Shown: one piece after another, positions 36,851 to 46,272 of the stretch
Layout: every line of letters starts with the position of its first letter
Position numbering within the stretch: position 1 is the first letter of the stretch
Notes under the pieces: generated by a model
What the model saw: the letters and a program-made list of their open reading frames with translations, nothing else
What the model was told of the DNA's origin: nothing
Databases searched by the model: none
Position numbers and translations under genes: made by a program
NCBI RefSeq assembly: GCF_016900875.1
Contig: NZ_JAFEUM010000002.1
Span: 665,828 to 729,827 of the forward strand
DNA length: 64,000 nt
Reading direction: 5' to 3'
Source: Vibrio ulleungensis
GTDB lineage: Bacteria; Pseudomonadota; Gammaproteobacteria; Enterobacterales; Vibrionaceae

Positions 36851-36881
36851 CTATCTCACCACTGCAATGGTGGTGAGATAG
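36851..36881 (-). repeat. Strong hairpin between binding-protein and permease genes
   Basis: CTATCTCACCAC / GTGGTGAGATAG twelve-pair stem with a seven-base loop and no T-run. Placed just after the binding-protein gene as in other ABC operons, it could protect the upstream mRNA or slow transcription so that binding protein exceeds permease. Confidence 0.6.
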
Positions 36882-36932
36882 GCGTTTAAATGTCGGGCGT
36901 TATGTGCCCAATTTGAAAGGGTTTGATGCCAA

Positions 36933-38183
36933 TTACATGGCAGCTTTAACAGCTTTAGCCAGTTTTGAGGCGGCTTCTTTAGGGTCGGCCGAAGAGTCGT
37001 TAAAGAAGTTAGTCACTACATCGTAGATAGCCCCTTGTGCATAGCTAGTAGTCGACATACCGTGAGCCATACTCGGGACAAGATCACCCGTTGTTGCTGA
37101 CTCTTTAAAGGTAGCCATTGAATCCAATGCACACTGGTCAAACTTGCTCATATCCATATCCAAGCGAACTGGAATCGAACCTTTATTGAGGTTAAAGACT
37201 TCTTGGAAATCCTTATCTAGGATAGTTGCTGCAAGTGCTTTTTGAGCCATTTGACTCTCTTTATCATCAAGCTCGAAAAACGCAAAGCTGTCTACGTTGT
37301 GAGTAAACTGCCCTGCTGTACCTGGTGCGGGTACACACACATAATCTTTACCTGGCATTTTTCCTGCAGCAGTAAATTCACCTTTCGCCCAGTCACCCAT
37401 GATCTGCATCGCAGCTTCACCGTTGATTACCATAGACGTAGCGACGTTCCAATCGCGACCTGGAGAGTTGGAGTCGATGTAGTCATGAACTTTTTGGAAC
37501 TTGGCGAAGACTTCCACCATTTTTTCGCCGCCTAATACATCCATGTCTAGGTCAACAAAGGCTTTCACATAGTCTTCTGAGCCCAAGACATCCAATGCAA
37601 TCGCTTCAAAAACTGTTGCGTCTTGCCAAGCTTGGCCACCATGCGCAAGTGGGATAAAGCCTGCTGCCTTGATTTTTTCAGCAGCAACAAAAAACTCATC
37701 CAAGGTTGTAGGCACTTGAGCGCCTGATTTTTCGAACACTGCTGGGTTAGCCCACAGCCAGTTTACACGGTGAACGTTGACAGGTACGGCTACATACTCG
37801 CCGTTAAACTTCATAATGTCCGTAACCATAGACGGCACGTTATCGTCCCATTTTTCTTCCGCTGCCACGTCATCTAAGGTGGTTAGGAAGCCAAGTCCAC
37901 CCCATTCTTGAATGTCGTGACCTTTAATTTGAGCTGCTGAAGGAGGATTGCCAGATACTGCGCGCGTTTTAAGAACCGTCATCGCACTTTCGCCGCCACC
38001 ACCAGCAACCGCGAAATCTTTCCAAGAGTGACCTTGTTCTTCTAGCATACCTTTAAGTGCTGCGACCGATTTGGCTTCGCCACCCGAAGTCCACCAGTGC
38101 AATACTTCAACTTCGCCAGCGAAGGCAGGAGCTACCGTGGCAGCCATAACAGATAGTGTAAGTAGGGTTTGTTTCAGTTTCAT
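36933..38183 (-). CDS. Sugar ABC transporter substrate-binding protein (GtsA-like)
   Basis: Periplasmic binding protein of 416 residues with signal peptide [22 protein letters not shown]. It belongs to the family-1 extracellular solute-binding proteins; [21 protein letters not shown] near the mature N terminus and [18 protein letters not shown] are typical of glucose/mannose-binding members close to Pseudomonas GtsA. First gene of the transport operon; 106 bases separate it from the histidine kinase gene upstream, where 11-bp-phased repeats lie. Sugar specificity is inferred. Confidence 0.88.
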   Translation of the reverse strand: MKLKQTLLTLSVMAATVAPAFAGEVEVLHWWTSGGEAKSVAALKGMLEEQGHSWKDFAVAGGGGESAMTVLKTRAVSGNPPSAAQIKGHDIQEWGGLGFLTTLDDVAAEEKWDDNVPSMVTDIMKFNGEYVAVPVNVHRVNWLWANPAVFEKSGAQVPTTLDEFFVAAEKIKAAGFIPLAHGGQAWQDATVFEAIALDVLGSEDYVKAFVDLDMDVLGGEKMVEVFAKFQKVHDYIDSNSPGRDWNVATSMVINGEAAMQIMGDWAKGEFTAAGKMPGKDYVCVPAPGTAGQFTHNVDSFAFFELDDKESQMAQKALAATILDKDFQEVFNLNKGSIPVRLDMDMSKFDQCALDSMATFKESATTGDLVPSMAHGMSTTSYAQGAIYDVVTNFFNDSSADPKEAASKLAKAVKAAM

Positions 38184-38264
38184 TTTATTATTCTTCCATG
38201 TAGTTGTGGTTGGATTTCCAACACATTCAGTCTACGCGGGATTAATCAACGTCACCGATACAAA

Positions 38265-38293
38265 GTGTAACCGCAGTGTAACAGTCGTGTTAC
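38265..38293. promoter_or_regulatory. Three 11-bp-phased direct repeats before the binding-protein gene
   Basis: GTGTAAC at 38265, GTGTAAC at 38276 and GTGTTAC at 38287, each 11 bases apart (one helical turn), in the gap between the histidine kinase gene and the binding-protein gene. This spacing is typical for tandem binding by an OmpR-type response regulator. The regulator encoded just upstream is the obvious candidate. Confidence 0.6.
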
Positions 38294-39717
38294 ATTTCGA
38301 GGGGCAATAATATCCACACATTCAAACCGCCACAACGTCGGTTTTTCAAGAGTAACTCTCCACCATGTCCATGAATAATATTTTGCGCGATGCCCAATCC
38401 AAGACCATGCCCGTCACTGTCATCAGCAATCCTGACATAAGGCTGGAACACGCGTTTTACTTGCTTCTCTGCGATGCCTGGGCCGTCATCCTGCAATAAA
38501 ATGAATAAGGTGCCGAACAAATTGGTATGTCGAACAGTCACCCTATGGCCATACTTCACGCCGTTATCTATCAAATTTGTTAACGCGCGTTTTAACGCTA
38601 ATGGCCGAGCATAGAGTGCAGGCCATTCATCCATAGGCAGTACAACCTTCACCCCTTGATGATTATGAACTTCGGCAACATTTTTGATCAGTCTTCCGAT
38701 ATGAACAGGTTCAACATTTTCATGCAAATCCGTCTCTTTGACACACTGAAGGGCACCTTTCACCATTAATTCCAGCTCATCAAGGTCTTGAGTAAACTTC
38801 ATCCGCTTTTCATCACTAACCAATAGCTCGGTGCGCAGCCTTAAGCGAGTAATAGGCGTTTTTAAATCATGTGAGATAGCACTAAACAAAGTTTCTCTAT
38901 CACGAATATAAGCTTGTATTCTCTGTTGCATGCGATTGAATGCTCTGGTTGCAATCAATACTTCAGTCACACCTTCCTCTTTAAGGGGCGGTTGCGAGCT
39001 GTCAAAACTCAACGAGCGCGCACGCCCTGCCAAACGTTTAAGAGGTTTAACCTGTCTCCTAAGCATTAAAAAAGTGGTCAACAGGACGATCAACGTAGCA
39101 ATGCTGGTAACTTGCAACTGCGCCCAAGGCATCAAATCTCGCCCAAGCATGGTGTACGGAGAAGGCAGCAATGCTGCTATATATATCCATTGCCCCTGCG
39201 CAATTCGCAACTGCACAACCATAATTGGTGAATCAACCAAAGGAACCGTTAATGTGTGATGAGCCCAAGATTTTGGTAAATCATCAAGATAGATATCGTC
39301 TTTTAAAATCTTGAGATCTTTTGCCAGCGCAAAGTTAACCACGATATCCTGCACTTGAGGTAGCGCTTTATTGACCTCATTTTTTACTGAGCTAATGGCA
39401 ATCTCGGTGTACTCTGAGGCCGGAAGATACTGCATAGACAATTCTTTTTGGTTGAACGACACAAAATGCCGAGTTCCTCCCATGTTTCTTATTTGATCCA
39501 GCACGATATGGCGATATTCAATAGGCAGAGAATCAAAGAATTGCACCGTTGAAGCAAACATATTCGCCATATTAGTAGCGGCCGCTTCAATTCCTATAAG
39601 CGCTTGTTTTCTTTCATTTACGTACCAAATACTCGTGGTGATTGCCTGCGCAAAAATGATCGCAAACAGTGTAAGAGTGATGGTGCGTGACACTAAAGTC
39701 CGTGGGATCAGAGTCAT
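38290..39717 (-). CDS. Sensor histidine kinase of the sugar-transport system (GtrS-like)
   Basis: Membrane sensor kinase of 475 residues. Transmembrane helices at about 12-32 and 195-217 bracket a periplasmic sensor of about 160 residues; HAMP-like region follows (LRRQVKPLKRLAGRARSLSFD), then HisKA with phospho-acceptor His283 in SAISHDLKTPITRLRLR, and an HATPase with NLIDNGVKYG, DDGPGIAEK and GLGLGIAQ. It is encoded between its response regulator (eight-base gap) and the ABC transporter. The arrangement resembles the GltR/GtrS system of Pseudomonas, which controls glucose transport; ligand unknown here. Confidence 0.88.
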   Translation of the reverse strand: MTLIPRTLVSRTITLTLFAIIFAQAITTSIWYVNERKQALIGIEAAATNMANMFASTVQFFDSLPIEYRHIVLDQIRNMGGTRHFVSFNQKELSMQYLPASEYTEIAISSVKNEVNKALPQVQDIVVNFALAKDLKILKDDIYLDDLPKSWAHHTLTVPLVDSPIMVVQLRIAQGQWIYIAALLPSPYTMLGRDLMPWAQLQVTSIATLIVLLTTFLMLRRQVKPLKRLAGRARSLSFDSSQPPLKEEGVTEVLIATRAFNRMQQRIQAYIRDRETLFSAISHDLKTPITRLRLRTELLVSDEKRMKFTQDLDELELMVKGALQCVKETDLHENVEPVHIGRLIKNVAEVHNHQGVKVVLPMDEWPALYARPLALKRALTNLIDNGVKYGHRVTVRHTNLFGTLFILLQDDGPGIAEKQVKRVFQPYVRIADDSDGHGLGLGIAQNIIHGHGGELLLKNRRCGGLNVWILLPLEM

Positions 39718-39725
39718 GTCAGGCC

Positions 39726-40451
39726 TTACGAGTGTTGTGCATCGACAGGCGCAGTAAAGAGATAGCCATTACCGCGAATTGTTTTAATATACACGGGTGT
39801 CTCTTCGCTCGATCCAAGGCGCTGCCTCAACCGACTCAGTTGAACATCTAGCCCGCGCTCGAAAGGTAAACTTTCACGTCCTTTGGTTTGTCTTGTTATT
39901 GTGTCTTTATCAAGCACTTGGTTGGGGTGCTGAAGAAAAAGCAGCAATAAGGCAAAATCACTGCCCGACAAATCAACTATCGTTTGGTCGACTTGGTGGA
40001 TCAAACGATGCGACAAGGTTTCTAATTTCCAATCACCAAAATAGTAAAAGCTAGGCGGTCCCTCGTGCCCTGCATCACGGGAAGTTTTGGTGCGCCTGAG
40101 CAATGCCTTGACTCTTGCCATCAACTGGCGAGGATTAAACGGTTTGGCCACGTAATCGTCCGCACCGAGCTCAAGCCCGACTATCTGGTCCATCTCGTCC
40201 GATACGGCTGTTAGCATGATAATGGGTACGTTAGACCGAGCCCGTAACTTTCGACACAACTCGAAGCCATCATCACCCGGAAGCATAACATCCAAAAGAA
40301 CTAAGTCCGGCTCAGAATGCGATGCCCAATACGCCTCCAGCGCATCACCGTCTTCCGCCACATCTAAGTGATAGCCAGCTTGCTCAAAATACTCTTTGAG
40401 TAACACGCCAATTTCTTGGTCATCATCGACCACCAAAATCCTATTCGTCAC
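39726..40451 (-). CDS. OmpR-family response regulator of the sugar-transport system (GltR-like)
   Basis: Response regulator of 241 residues. Receiver domain 1-120 with DDD at about 9-11, phospho-acceptor Asp54 in VLLDVMLPG, and the switch Lys in YVAKPFNPRQL; the winged-helix DNA-binding domain occupies about 135-235 (DLSGSDFALLLLFLQHPNQVLDKDTI, ending RGNGYLFTAPV). It is the first of regulator-kinase-SBP-permease-permease-ATPase, all on one strand. Upstream 11-bp-phased repeats suggest autoregulation. Confidence 0.92.
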   Translation of the reverse strand: MTNRILVVDDDQEIGVLLKEYFEQAGYHLDVAEDGDALEAYWASHSEPDLVLLDVMLPGDDGFELCRKLRARSNVPIIMLTAVSDEMDQIVGLELGADDYVAKPFNPRQLMARVKALLRRTKTSRDAGHEGPPSFYYFGDWKLETLSHRLIHQVDQTIVDLSGSDFALLLLFLQHPNQVLDKDTITRQTKGRESLPFERGLDVQLSRLRQRLGSSEETPVYIKTIRGNGYLFTAPVDAQHS

Positions 40452-40498
40452 CCACTACCTCTCGATAAATTCTGTTGGTGTACTACCTTTTGGACTAT

Positions 40499-40537
40499 GT
40501 TGAACTATTGTTAAACAATGTGTAACTGCGGTGGTCA
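40499..40537. promoter_or_regulatory. Phased GTnnAAC-type repeats upstream of the response regulator
   Basis: GTTGAAC at 40499, GTTAAAC at 40510, GTGTAAC at 40520 and GTGGTCA at 40531, spaced 10-11 bases, about 50-85 bases upstream of the regulator's ATG. They share the GTGTAAC(C/T)GC core with the repeats before the binding-protein gene, suggesting the same regulator binds at both places. Confidence 0.5.
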
Positions 40538-40660
40538 CACTAAAAGAAATTGTTCTCGATCTTAATGACATTTCTCAAGCTGTGTCACGTAGGTGCGAAA
40601 GCACTCCACACTACTTTGGTCTAGACTTTAAGATTGAACACAGATGTAGGGGCTCGATAT

Positions 40661-42028
40661 TTGAACGACACGGTCACTTACTTCCGTTGGTTTATGCGCA
40701 TGCTGTTTATTTTGTTAATCGTTGTCGCTGTGATAATTATAGAACAGATGCAATATGCCGCGTACCAATCCAACAAGCAGGACAAACTCAATGCGGCAAC
40801 CATTACGTTGCAATCTGTCAGTGCTCGCTTTGAAACCCTAATAACCAACGAAATTCTTCGCGCCTCTCGACTCACCAACTACATCGTGGTTGCGCAAAAT
40901 TCGTCACAGCAACATTGGCAAACGTTAGCTGAGTCGATGCTAAGAGACTCGCAAATACTAAGAACCGTGATCATCGCCCCACACGATAGAGTAGCGACTG
41001 TCTACCCAATGGCAAACAGCCAACAATACGTGGGTATGCGATTGCCGTTTTCGCCCAGCCACTGGCCTGGTGTTCTAACAGCTCAAATCAATCAAGCACC
41101 GGTGCTTAATGGCCCCATGAGAACCAACATGAGTTCAGAGGTACTGATACTGCGTTTACCTGTCTATATCGATCCCCCAGATAATGATCGTTATTGGGGA
41201 GGGTTGAGCTTAGAATTAGATTGGAACGTCCTGCTAGAGCAAGCAGGAGTGCTAGCATTGACCGATGAGTATCAGATTGCCATCTACTCCGACGATTACG
41301 GTATTGATAAGAAAAAACCCGTCTATGGCGAGCTAATCGATCACAGTGACGCAAGCCAAGAGATCTACTTTCCATTGAATCAATGGCGAATTGAAAGTCG
41401 AAAAATTCAGACCAACCTGCACTGGGATATATGGAACAGTTACGCCAAAATCCGCTTAATTGGCTACGCAATCTTGGCGCTGTTGTGCATTGCCTTCATT
41501 ATGATCTATCGCCTTTACAGAACCGCAAATCGTCAATCGCTGCAAGATGACCTCACACAATTACCCAATCGACGCTACCTGATGTATACGCTCAATCAAC
41601 TTGCCGATCACGCGACACGAACTAATAGTGTGTTTACCGTGCTCAATATTGACTTAAACAAGTTTAAGGCGATTAACGACACCTACGGGCACAGTGCTGG
41701 TGACAAAGTCTTACTTGCAGCGGCCAACCGGCTCAAATCGGGTTTGCGGGGCACCGACGTGGTTGCGAGAGTCGGTGGCGATGAGTTTATCGCTCTTATA
41801 CCTAGGGTGGGACTAGAGTCGGATGTAGACATCATTATTAAAAATCTAAAAGATCGATTAGAAACCGAGCCTGTTCACCTTGATGAGAACGTAAAATCGG
41901 CAAAACAGGTGACTATCAGCTGCAGCTTTGGGTATGCCATTTTTAACAAAGATAGTAAGGACATTGATGTCCTATTGCGAAAAGCCGATGAGAAAATGTA
42001 CCAAGTAAAGCATCAAGACCCTAATTAG
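40661..42028 (+). CDS. Membrane diguanylate cyclase with periplasmic sensor
   Basis: Probably makes cyclic di-GMP. About 455 residues from a TTG start at 40661, chosen because AGGGG lies eight bases upstream; an ATG at 40694 would shorten it by 11, and another TTG at 40634 would add nine residues. Transmembrane helices at about 14-34 and 265-287 enclose a periplasmic sensor that resembles a CHASE domain (RLPVYIDPPDNDRYWGGLSLEL, key block WGGLSLELDW). The GGDEF domain has the intact active site GGDEF at residue 372 and an RxxD inhibitory site (RGTD) five residues before it, implying product feedback inhibition. It is convergent with another GGDEF gene 15 bases away. Confidence 0.88.
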   Translation: MNDTVTYFRWFMRMLFILLIVVAVIIIEQMQYAAYQSNKQDKLNAATITLQSVSARFETLITNEILRASRLTNYIVVAQNSSQQHWQTLAESMLRDSQILRTVIIAPHDRVATVYPMANSQQYVGMRLPFSPSHWPGVLTAQINQAPVLNGPMRTNMSSEVLILRLPVYIDPPDNDRYWGGLSLELDWNVLLEQAGVLALTDEYQIAIYSDDYGIDKKKPVYGELIDHSDASQEIYFPLNQWRIESRKIQTNLHWDIWNSYAKIRLIGYAILALLCIAFIMIYRLYRTANRQSLQDDLTQLPNRRYLMYTLNQLADHATRTNSVFTVLNIDLNKFKAINDTYGHSAGDKVLLAAANRLKSGLRGTDVVARVGGDEFIALIPRVGLESDVDIIIKNLKDRLETEPVHLDENVKSAKQVTISCSFGYAIFNKDSKDIDVLLRKADEKMYQVKHQDPN

Positions 42029-42043
42029 CACCCATCATTGTTA

Positions 42044-44056
42044 CTACGCAACTTTAGACTGCGGGCCTTCAACGATAACACACTGGTCGTCACTTTCTTT
42101 CTTTGCGGTATACATAGCGCGATCGGTCATACGTAGGATATTTTCAAATGACCAATTCACATGTTCATGAGTATAAAGGCCCACGGAGACATCGATATCA
42201 ATCGGTTGCGCCCCTTCTATCTCTACTCTGAACTTTTTAAGCGAGGTAATCAGCTCAACCAATGGCTCTTTTGGTATTCGACAAACCACGACAAACTCAT
42301 CACCACCAATACGGAATGCTCGCCCTGGCAATTGCATTTTCAGGTGACGTGAATATTGTTGCAGTACTCGATCACCGAAATGGTGACCATAGGTATCGTT
42401 GAGTTGCTTAAATTTATTGACGTCAAGGTAGCACAACGACTGTTTTGCTTTTAGCCCGCGGCCATAAAGTAGGTACATGGCTCGGCGATTGTATAGGCCG
42501 GTTAAATTATCGGTTAGCGACAGTCTAAACATGTACCACGCAGTCAATGCCGCTAGCACCAACGCAATCCATAAGACCATTTGGAACTTACTTGCGTACT
42601 CTTTTTCTCGAGCGAGCGTTTCTCTCCAGTCGGGGGTTAAATCGTAGCGCGCGTTAATCTGCTCAGTATCAATTAACCTAAACGCCATTGAAAACAAATG
42701 GGCCAATTGTTCACCGTACGGATTTTTTTGGAATCCCATTGCGATTTCAGACACATGAAATGGCTCGATACTCAGCTCTTCTTCAATACCAAGCTTATCG
42801 TCTTCCACTAGCCACTGATTGAGCTTGCTGCGATCAAGAGCGATGTAATCAATCTCCTGACGCAGTAGTGCTTTTAGTAATTCATCTTGATTTTCATACT
42901 GATAGAGCTGCTTTTGCGGAAGCAGTTCATTCAGCAGCTCTTCAAAGAAGTCATTATTTACAACGCCAATGCGTTCGATTAATAGCTCAGACACATTGCC
43001 ATAAACCTGATGTTTATATCCGCTACGCTTAGCTAAAACAGCGACAGGGAAGTAATGTGGACTGGTAAAGTGGACAAACTCTTTACGTGCATCAGAAATC
43101 GTCAGAGGTGCAATCGCATCCACTTTCCCTTGCTTAAACGCAGTGTAAATATCATCCCAACTGTCACCAGCCTGGCTCACTATGTCACACTCAACCCCAA
43201 TCAGATCACAGGCATGCAAAACCGTATCAGCACTGATCCCTTCAATATCCCCACTTTCCAAATAACGTGCAAACGGATAAAGGTTCTCTACCACAATGCT
43301 TATTGGTTCGGAGTGACTCTCAGGAAGATCTTGAGACTGTTTTTGTAAGGCCTTTTGTCTAATTTCAAATTGATACGCCAGTACATTTTCTCGAAGCTTT
43401 CTTTGCACATCCGGCTGATGGATCACTTTAACCATAGCATCGAGCAATTCCTGGTGTTGTCCTTTAGGAGCAACAATAGAGACAGGCTTTATCGGCAATT
43501 GATCGTTAAGAATTTGCGCCTCATACCCTTCCTCGAGCATCGGCTTTAAGTTATGAATCGCATCTATCATCGCGTCTACAAGCGACATAGACAACCACAA
43601 CTGCCCTTGCTCCACGCCATCAAACTCGGCCACCCAAACATGTGGGTAGCGTTCTTTGATGAGTTCAACAAAAATAGTGTTTTTAGGTGCGGCCACTTTG
43701 GTGGCTTTATCCCAGTTAAACTCTGATTGGTACTGAGTAAACAGGTAGGTATATTCGATATTCGTCGGACTGGAAAAATTGTAATCTAGTGCACGCGATT
43801 CGGTAAAGGTAATGTTTGCCGCAAAGTCGCTTTCACCACTCGCCACCCCTTTCAACAAAGCGTCAAAATTCGGGTACTCTAAATAGACGATATCTAAGCC
43901 TAGTTGCTCAGACACTTCGTCGAAGAGTGTTTTAGTGATTACATCATCAGATTCCGTTGCAACGACGTACCTTCCTTCAATCGCAGCAAACGTCACTGGA
44001 GCACAGACAAGCAGTATCCATACTGCGAGTCGTCGTACCCAACCTAGCTTATTCAT
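42044..44056 (-). CDS. Diguanylate cyclase with two periplasmic substrate-binding-like domains
   Basis: Sensor cyclase of 670 residues. After a signal/anchor (MNKLGWVRRLAVWILLVCAPVTFA) come two tandem family-3 solute-binding-type domains at about 28-235 and 250-485 (second with EPISIVVENLYPFARYLESGDIEGISADTVL; key block GDIEGISADTV), one transmembrane helix at about 493-512, then GGDEF. The catalytic motif GGDEF at residue 584 is intact, but the RxxD inhibitory site is absent (GRAFR instead). The binding domains suggest it senses an amino acid or related ligand in the periplasm. Ends 15 bases from the convergent cyclase gene. Confidence 0.9.
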   Translation of the reverse strand: MNKLGWVRRLAVWILLVCAPVTFAAIEGRYVVATESDDVITKTLFDEVSEQLGLDIVYLEYPNFDALLKGVASGESDFAANITFTESRALDYNFSSPTNIEYTYLFTQYQSEFNWDKATKVAAPKNTIFVELIKERYPHVWVAEFDGVEQGQLWLSMSLVDAMIDAIHNLKPMLEEGYEAQILNDQLPIKPVSIVAPKGQHQELLDAMVKVIHQPDVQRKLRENVLAYQFEIRQKALQKQSQDLPESHSEPISIVVENLYPFARYLESGDIEGISADTVLHACDLIGVECDIVSQAGDSWDDIYTAFKQGKVDAIAPLTISDARKEFVHFTSPHYFPVAVLAKRSGYKHQVYGNVSELLIERIGVVNNDFFEELLNELLPQKQLYQYENQDELLKALLRQEIDYIALDRSKLNQWLVEDDKLGIEEELSIEPFHVSEIAMGFQKNPYGEQLAHLFSMAFRLIDTEQINARYDLTPDWRETLAREKEYASKFQMVLWIALVLAALTAWYMFRLSLTDNLTGLYNRRAMYLLYGRGLKAKQSLCYLDVNKFKQLNDTYGHHFGDRVLQQYSRHLKMQLPGRAFRIGGDEFVVVCRIPKEPLVELITSLKKFRVEIEGAQPIDIDVSVGLYTHEHVNWSFENILRMTDRAMYTAKKESDDQCVIVEGPQSKVA

Positions 44057-44164
44057 TATTATTCCTATACCATCCGCTGTTTAACCATACGACATGTTGA
44101 ATCAATATTCAATGCGTTAGAGTTCGGGATGTGAATAGGACAAAATTATTAGATTGATCAGTAC

Positions 44165-44196
44165 AAAAAAGCCCGTTCAAAATTTGAACAGGCTTT
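44165..44196 (-). terminator. Rho-independent terminator after gltX
   Basis: Stem AAGCCTGTTCAA / TTGAACGGGCTT (one mismatch) and TTTTTTG on the minus strand, 22 bases past the gltX stop. Confidence 0.9.
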
Positions 44197-44217
44197 AAAG
44201 CAACTTTGGTTAAAGGA

Positions 44218-45645
44218 TTAGGCGTTTGCTTCTCGCTGTGCAATAAATTCTAACGCCAGCTTCATACGCTGCACGCAACGCTCCTTACCAATGAGCTCCA
44301 TAACTGCATCAACTGACGGTGATTGGCCACCACCTGTGACTGCAACGCGAAGCGGCATACCGATCTTACCCATTCCAATTTCTAGTTCTTCACAGACCGC
44401 AGCGATCACCTGCTGCTTAATGGCATCAGTAGACCAATCTGATAGTGCCTCAACTTTAGCTAATGCCAGCTCTAGTGGGCCTTTTGCCACACCACGAAGA
44501 TGCTTTTTCGCTGCAGCGGCGTCAAACTCAGAGAAATCTTCATAGAAATAACGAGACTGCTGTGCCAGTTCAACCAAGGTGTTACAACGCTCACCTACGA
44601 GTGAAATGACAGCTTCAATGGCTGGACCATTGTCTGTGTTAATGCCTTGGTCATCTAAGTGCCATTGAAGGTGCTCAGCGACATATGCAGGATCGGAAGT
44701 TTTAATGTAGTGGTTGTTTAGCCACAACAGCTTGTCTGTATTGAATGCAGACGCTGATTTGCTAATCGCATCCAAGGAGAACAACTCAATCATCTCTTGC
44801 TGAGAAAAGATTTCTTGATCACCATGAGACCACCCCAAACGAACCAAGTAGTTGTTCAGTGCGTTTGGTAAATAACCTTGATCGCGGTATTGCATCACTG
44901 ACACTGCGCCATGGCGTTTTGACAGTTTAGCGCCGTCATCGCCCAAGATCATTGCACAGTGGGCGAACGTTGGAACTGGTGCACCTAATGCTTCGTAAAT
45001 ATTAATTTGACGCGGTGTATTATTGATATGGTCTTCACCACGTACTACGTGAGTGATACCCATATCCCAATCATCAACGACAACACAGAAGTTATAAGTC
45101 GGTGAGCCGTCAGTACGACGAATAATTAGGTCATCTAGCTGTTCGTTGCCAATCTCGATGCGGCCACGAATTTGGTCTTCAAACACAACACTGCCACCCT
45201 TAGGGTTGCGGAAACGAATCACGCAAGGATCGCCGTCTTTTGCCGCCTCGTTTACTGCTTTTATTTTAGGGTGCTCTGCATCGTAGCGAGGCATCTCTTT
45301 AGCTGCTTCTTGCTCAGCGCGAATCTCATCTAACAGCTCTTTTGATGCATAGCACTTATACGCTTTGTCATCGGCAAGTAACTGATCAACCATCTCGTTG
45401 TAACGATCAAAGCGCTTGGTTTGGTAGTAAGGACCTTCATCCCACTCCATACCCATCCAGCTCATGCCTTCTAAAATTGCGTCCACAGCTTCTTGAGTAG
45501 AACGCTCAAGGTCTGTGTCTTCAATACGCAACACAAATTCCCCGCCATTTTTCTTAGCAAAAAGCCAAGAGTATAGTGCTGTACGTGCACCACCAACGTG
45601 TAAATAGCCAGTTGGACTTGGAGCAAAACGTGTTTTTACCGTCAT
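44218..45645 (-). CDS. gltX: Glutamate-tRNA ligase
   Basis: Class I aminoacyl-tRNA synthetase charging tRNA-Glu. The 475 residues contain the HIGH-type motif in [16 protein letters not shown] at about 9-24, the KMSKS-type motif as AKLSKRHGA at about 240, the tRNA/acceptor-binding region with [25 protein letters not shown] (key block [16 protein letters not shown]), and a helical anticodon-binding C terminus. Length is normal. The gene is a monocistronic unit, upstream of which (on the same strand) lies the tRNA-Pro locus. Confidence 0.97.
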   Translation of the reverse strand: MTVKTRFAPSPTGYLHVGGARTALYSWLFAKKNGGEFVLRIEDTDLERSTQEAVDAILEGMSWMGMEWDEGPYYQTKRFDRYNEMVDQLLADDKAYKCYASKELLDEIRAEQEAAKEMPRYDAEHPKIKAVNEAAKDGDPCVIRFRNPKGGSVVFEDQIRGRIEIGNEQLDDLIIRRTDGSPTYNFCVVVDDWDMGITHVVRGEDHINNTPRQINIYEALGAPVPTFAHCAMILGDDGAKLSKRHGAVSVMQYRDQGYLPNALNNYLVRLGWSHGDQEIFSQQEMIELFSLDAISKSASAFNTDKLLWLNNHYIKTSDPAYVAEHLQWHLDDQGINTDNGPAIEAVISLVGERCNTLVELAQQSRYFYEDFSEFDAAAAKKHLRGVAKGPLELALAKVEALSDWSTDAIKQQVIAAVCEELEIGMGKIGMPLRVAVTGGGQSPSVDAVMELIGKERCVQRMKLALEFIAQREANA

Positions 45646-45849
45646 GAGTTAACCTTAGTAATGGGCCGGATGGCCGAAATCAATCAATTTGCGCGACATT
45701 TTAGCAAGATATAGGAGGGAGGCAAGTTGAGAGTGTTGGATGGCTGTTTCGACATGCGAGATTGGAACGCGACGGGCTGCCACACCCAACCCGATAGGCT
45801 GTCGATGCCACTTTCATTTTAACGTTTTAATTTTACTACTTCAGATAGC

Positions 45850-45880
45850 AAAAAGCCTCGCTAGTATAGCGAGGCTTCTT
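45850..45880 (-). terminator. Terminator of the outermost repeat unit
   Basis: Stem AAGCCTCGCTA / TAGCGAGGCTT-type hairpin and TTTTTGC on the minus strand; slightly diverged copy of the two terminators nearer the tRNA. Confidence 0.8.
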
Positions 45881-45990
45881 TAAAAGTGGTCGGTGAAGAG
45901 GGATTCGAACGCGGCGGGCTTCCGCACCCGACCCGATGGGCTGTCGATGCCAATGACACATTAACGTTCGAATTTTTAAACTTCAAATAG

Positions 45991-46022
45991 CAAAAAGCCT
46001 CGCTAATATAGCGAGGCTTTTT
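45991..46022 (-). terminator. Terminator of the middle repeat unit
   Basis: Stem AAGCCTCGCTA / TAGCGAGGCTT with TTTTTG on the minus strand; identical to the terminator directly after the tRNA. Confidence 0.88.
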
Positions 46023-46131
46023 AAAGGTGGTCGGTGAAGAGGGATTCGAACGCGGCGGGCTTCCGCACCCGACCCGCTGGGCTGTCGATGCCAATGACAC
46101 ATTAACGTTCGAATTTTTAAACTTCAAATAG

Positions 46132-46163
46132 CAAAAAGCCTCGCTAATATAGCGAGGCTTTTT
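46132..46163 (-). terminator. Terminator directly after tRNA-Pro
   Basis: Stem AAGCCTCGCTA / TAGCGAGGCTT with TTTTTG on the minus strand, beginning six bases past the CCA end of the tRNA. Confidence 0.92.
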
Positions 46164-46168
46164 AAAGG

Positions 46169-46245
<77 letters not shown>

Positions 46246-46272
46246 AACTGTATTCCCAGTATTTATCTCATT

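Larger units (their letters stand above)
45750..46168 (-). repeat. Tandem tRNA-Pro 3'-end/terminator repeats (rtT-like)
   Basis: Downstream of the tRNA-Pro, the unit [terminator AGCCTCGC..GCGAGGCT, spacer, GTTCGAATCCCTCTTCACCGACC] is repeated with a 141-base period: cggtgaagag starts at 45891, 46032 and, in the true tRNA, 46173. The units at 46032 and 45891 differ by few bases; the outermost (about 45750-45885) is decayed but keeps the CTGTCGATGCC block and the terminator. Each unit thus copies the last ~25 bases of the tRNA, including CCA. The rest of 45646-45750 shows nothing. Confidence 0.85.

Noticed and set aside
45750..46168. Repeated units resembling a CRISPR array
   Set aside because: The units contain a terminator and a tRNA 3' end, are far too long, and have nearly identical 'spacers'; no cas gene is nearby.
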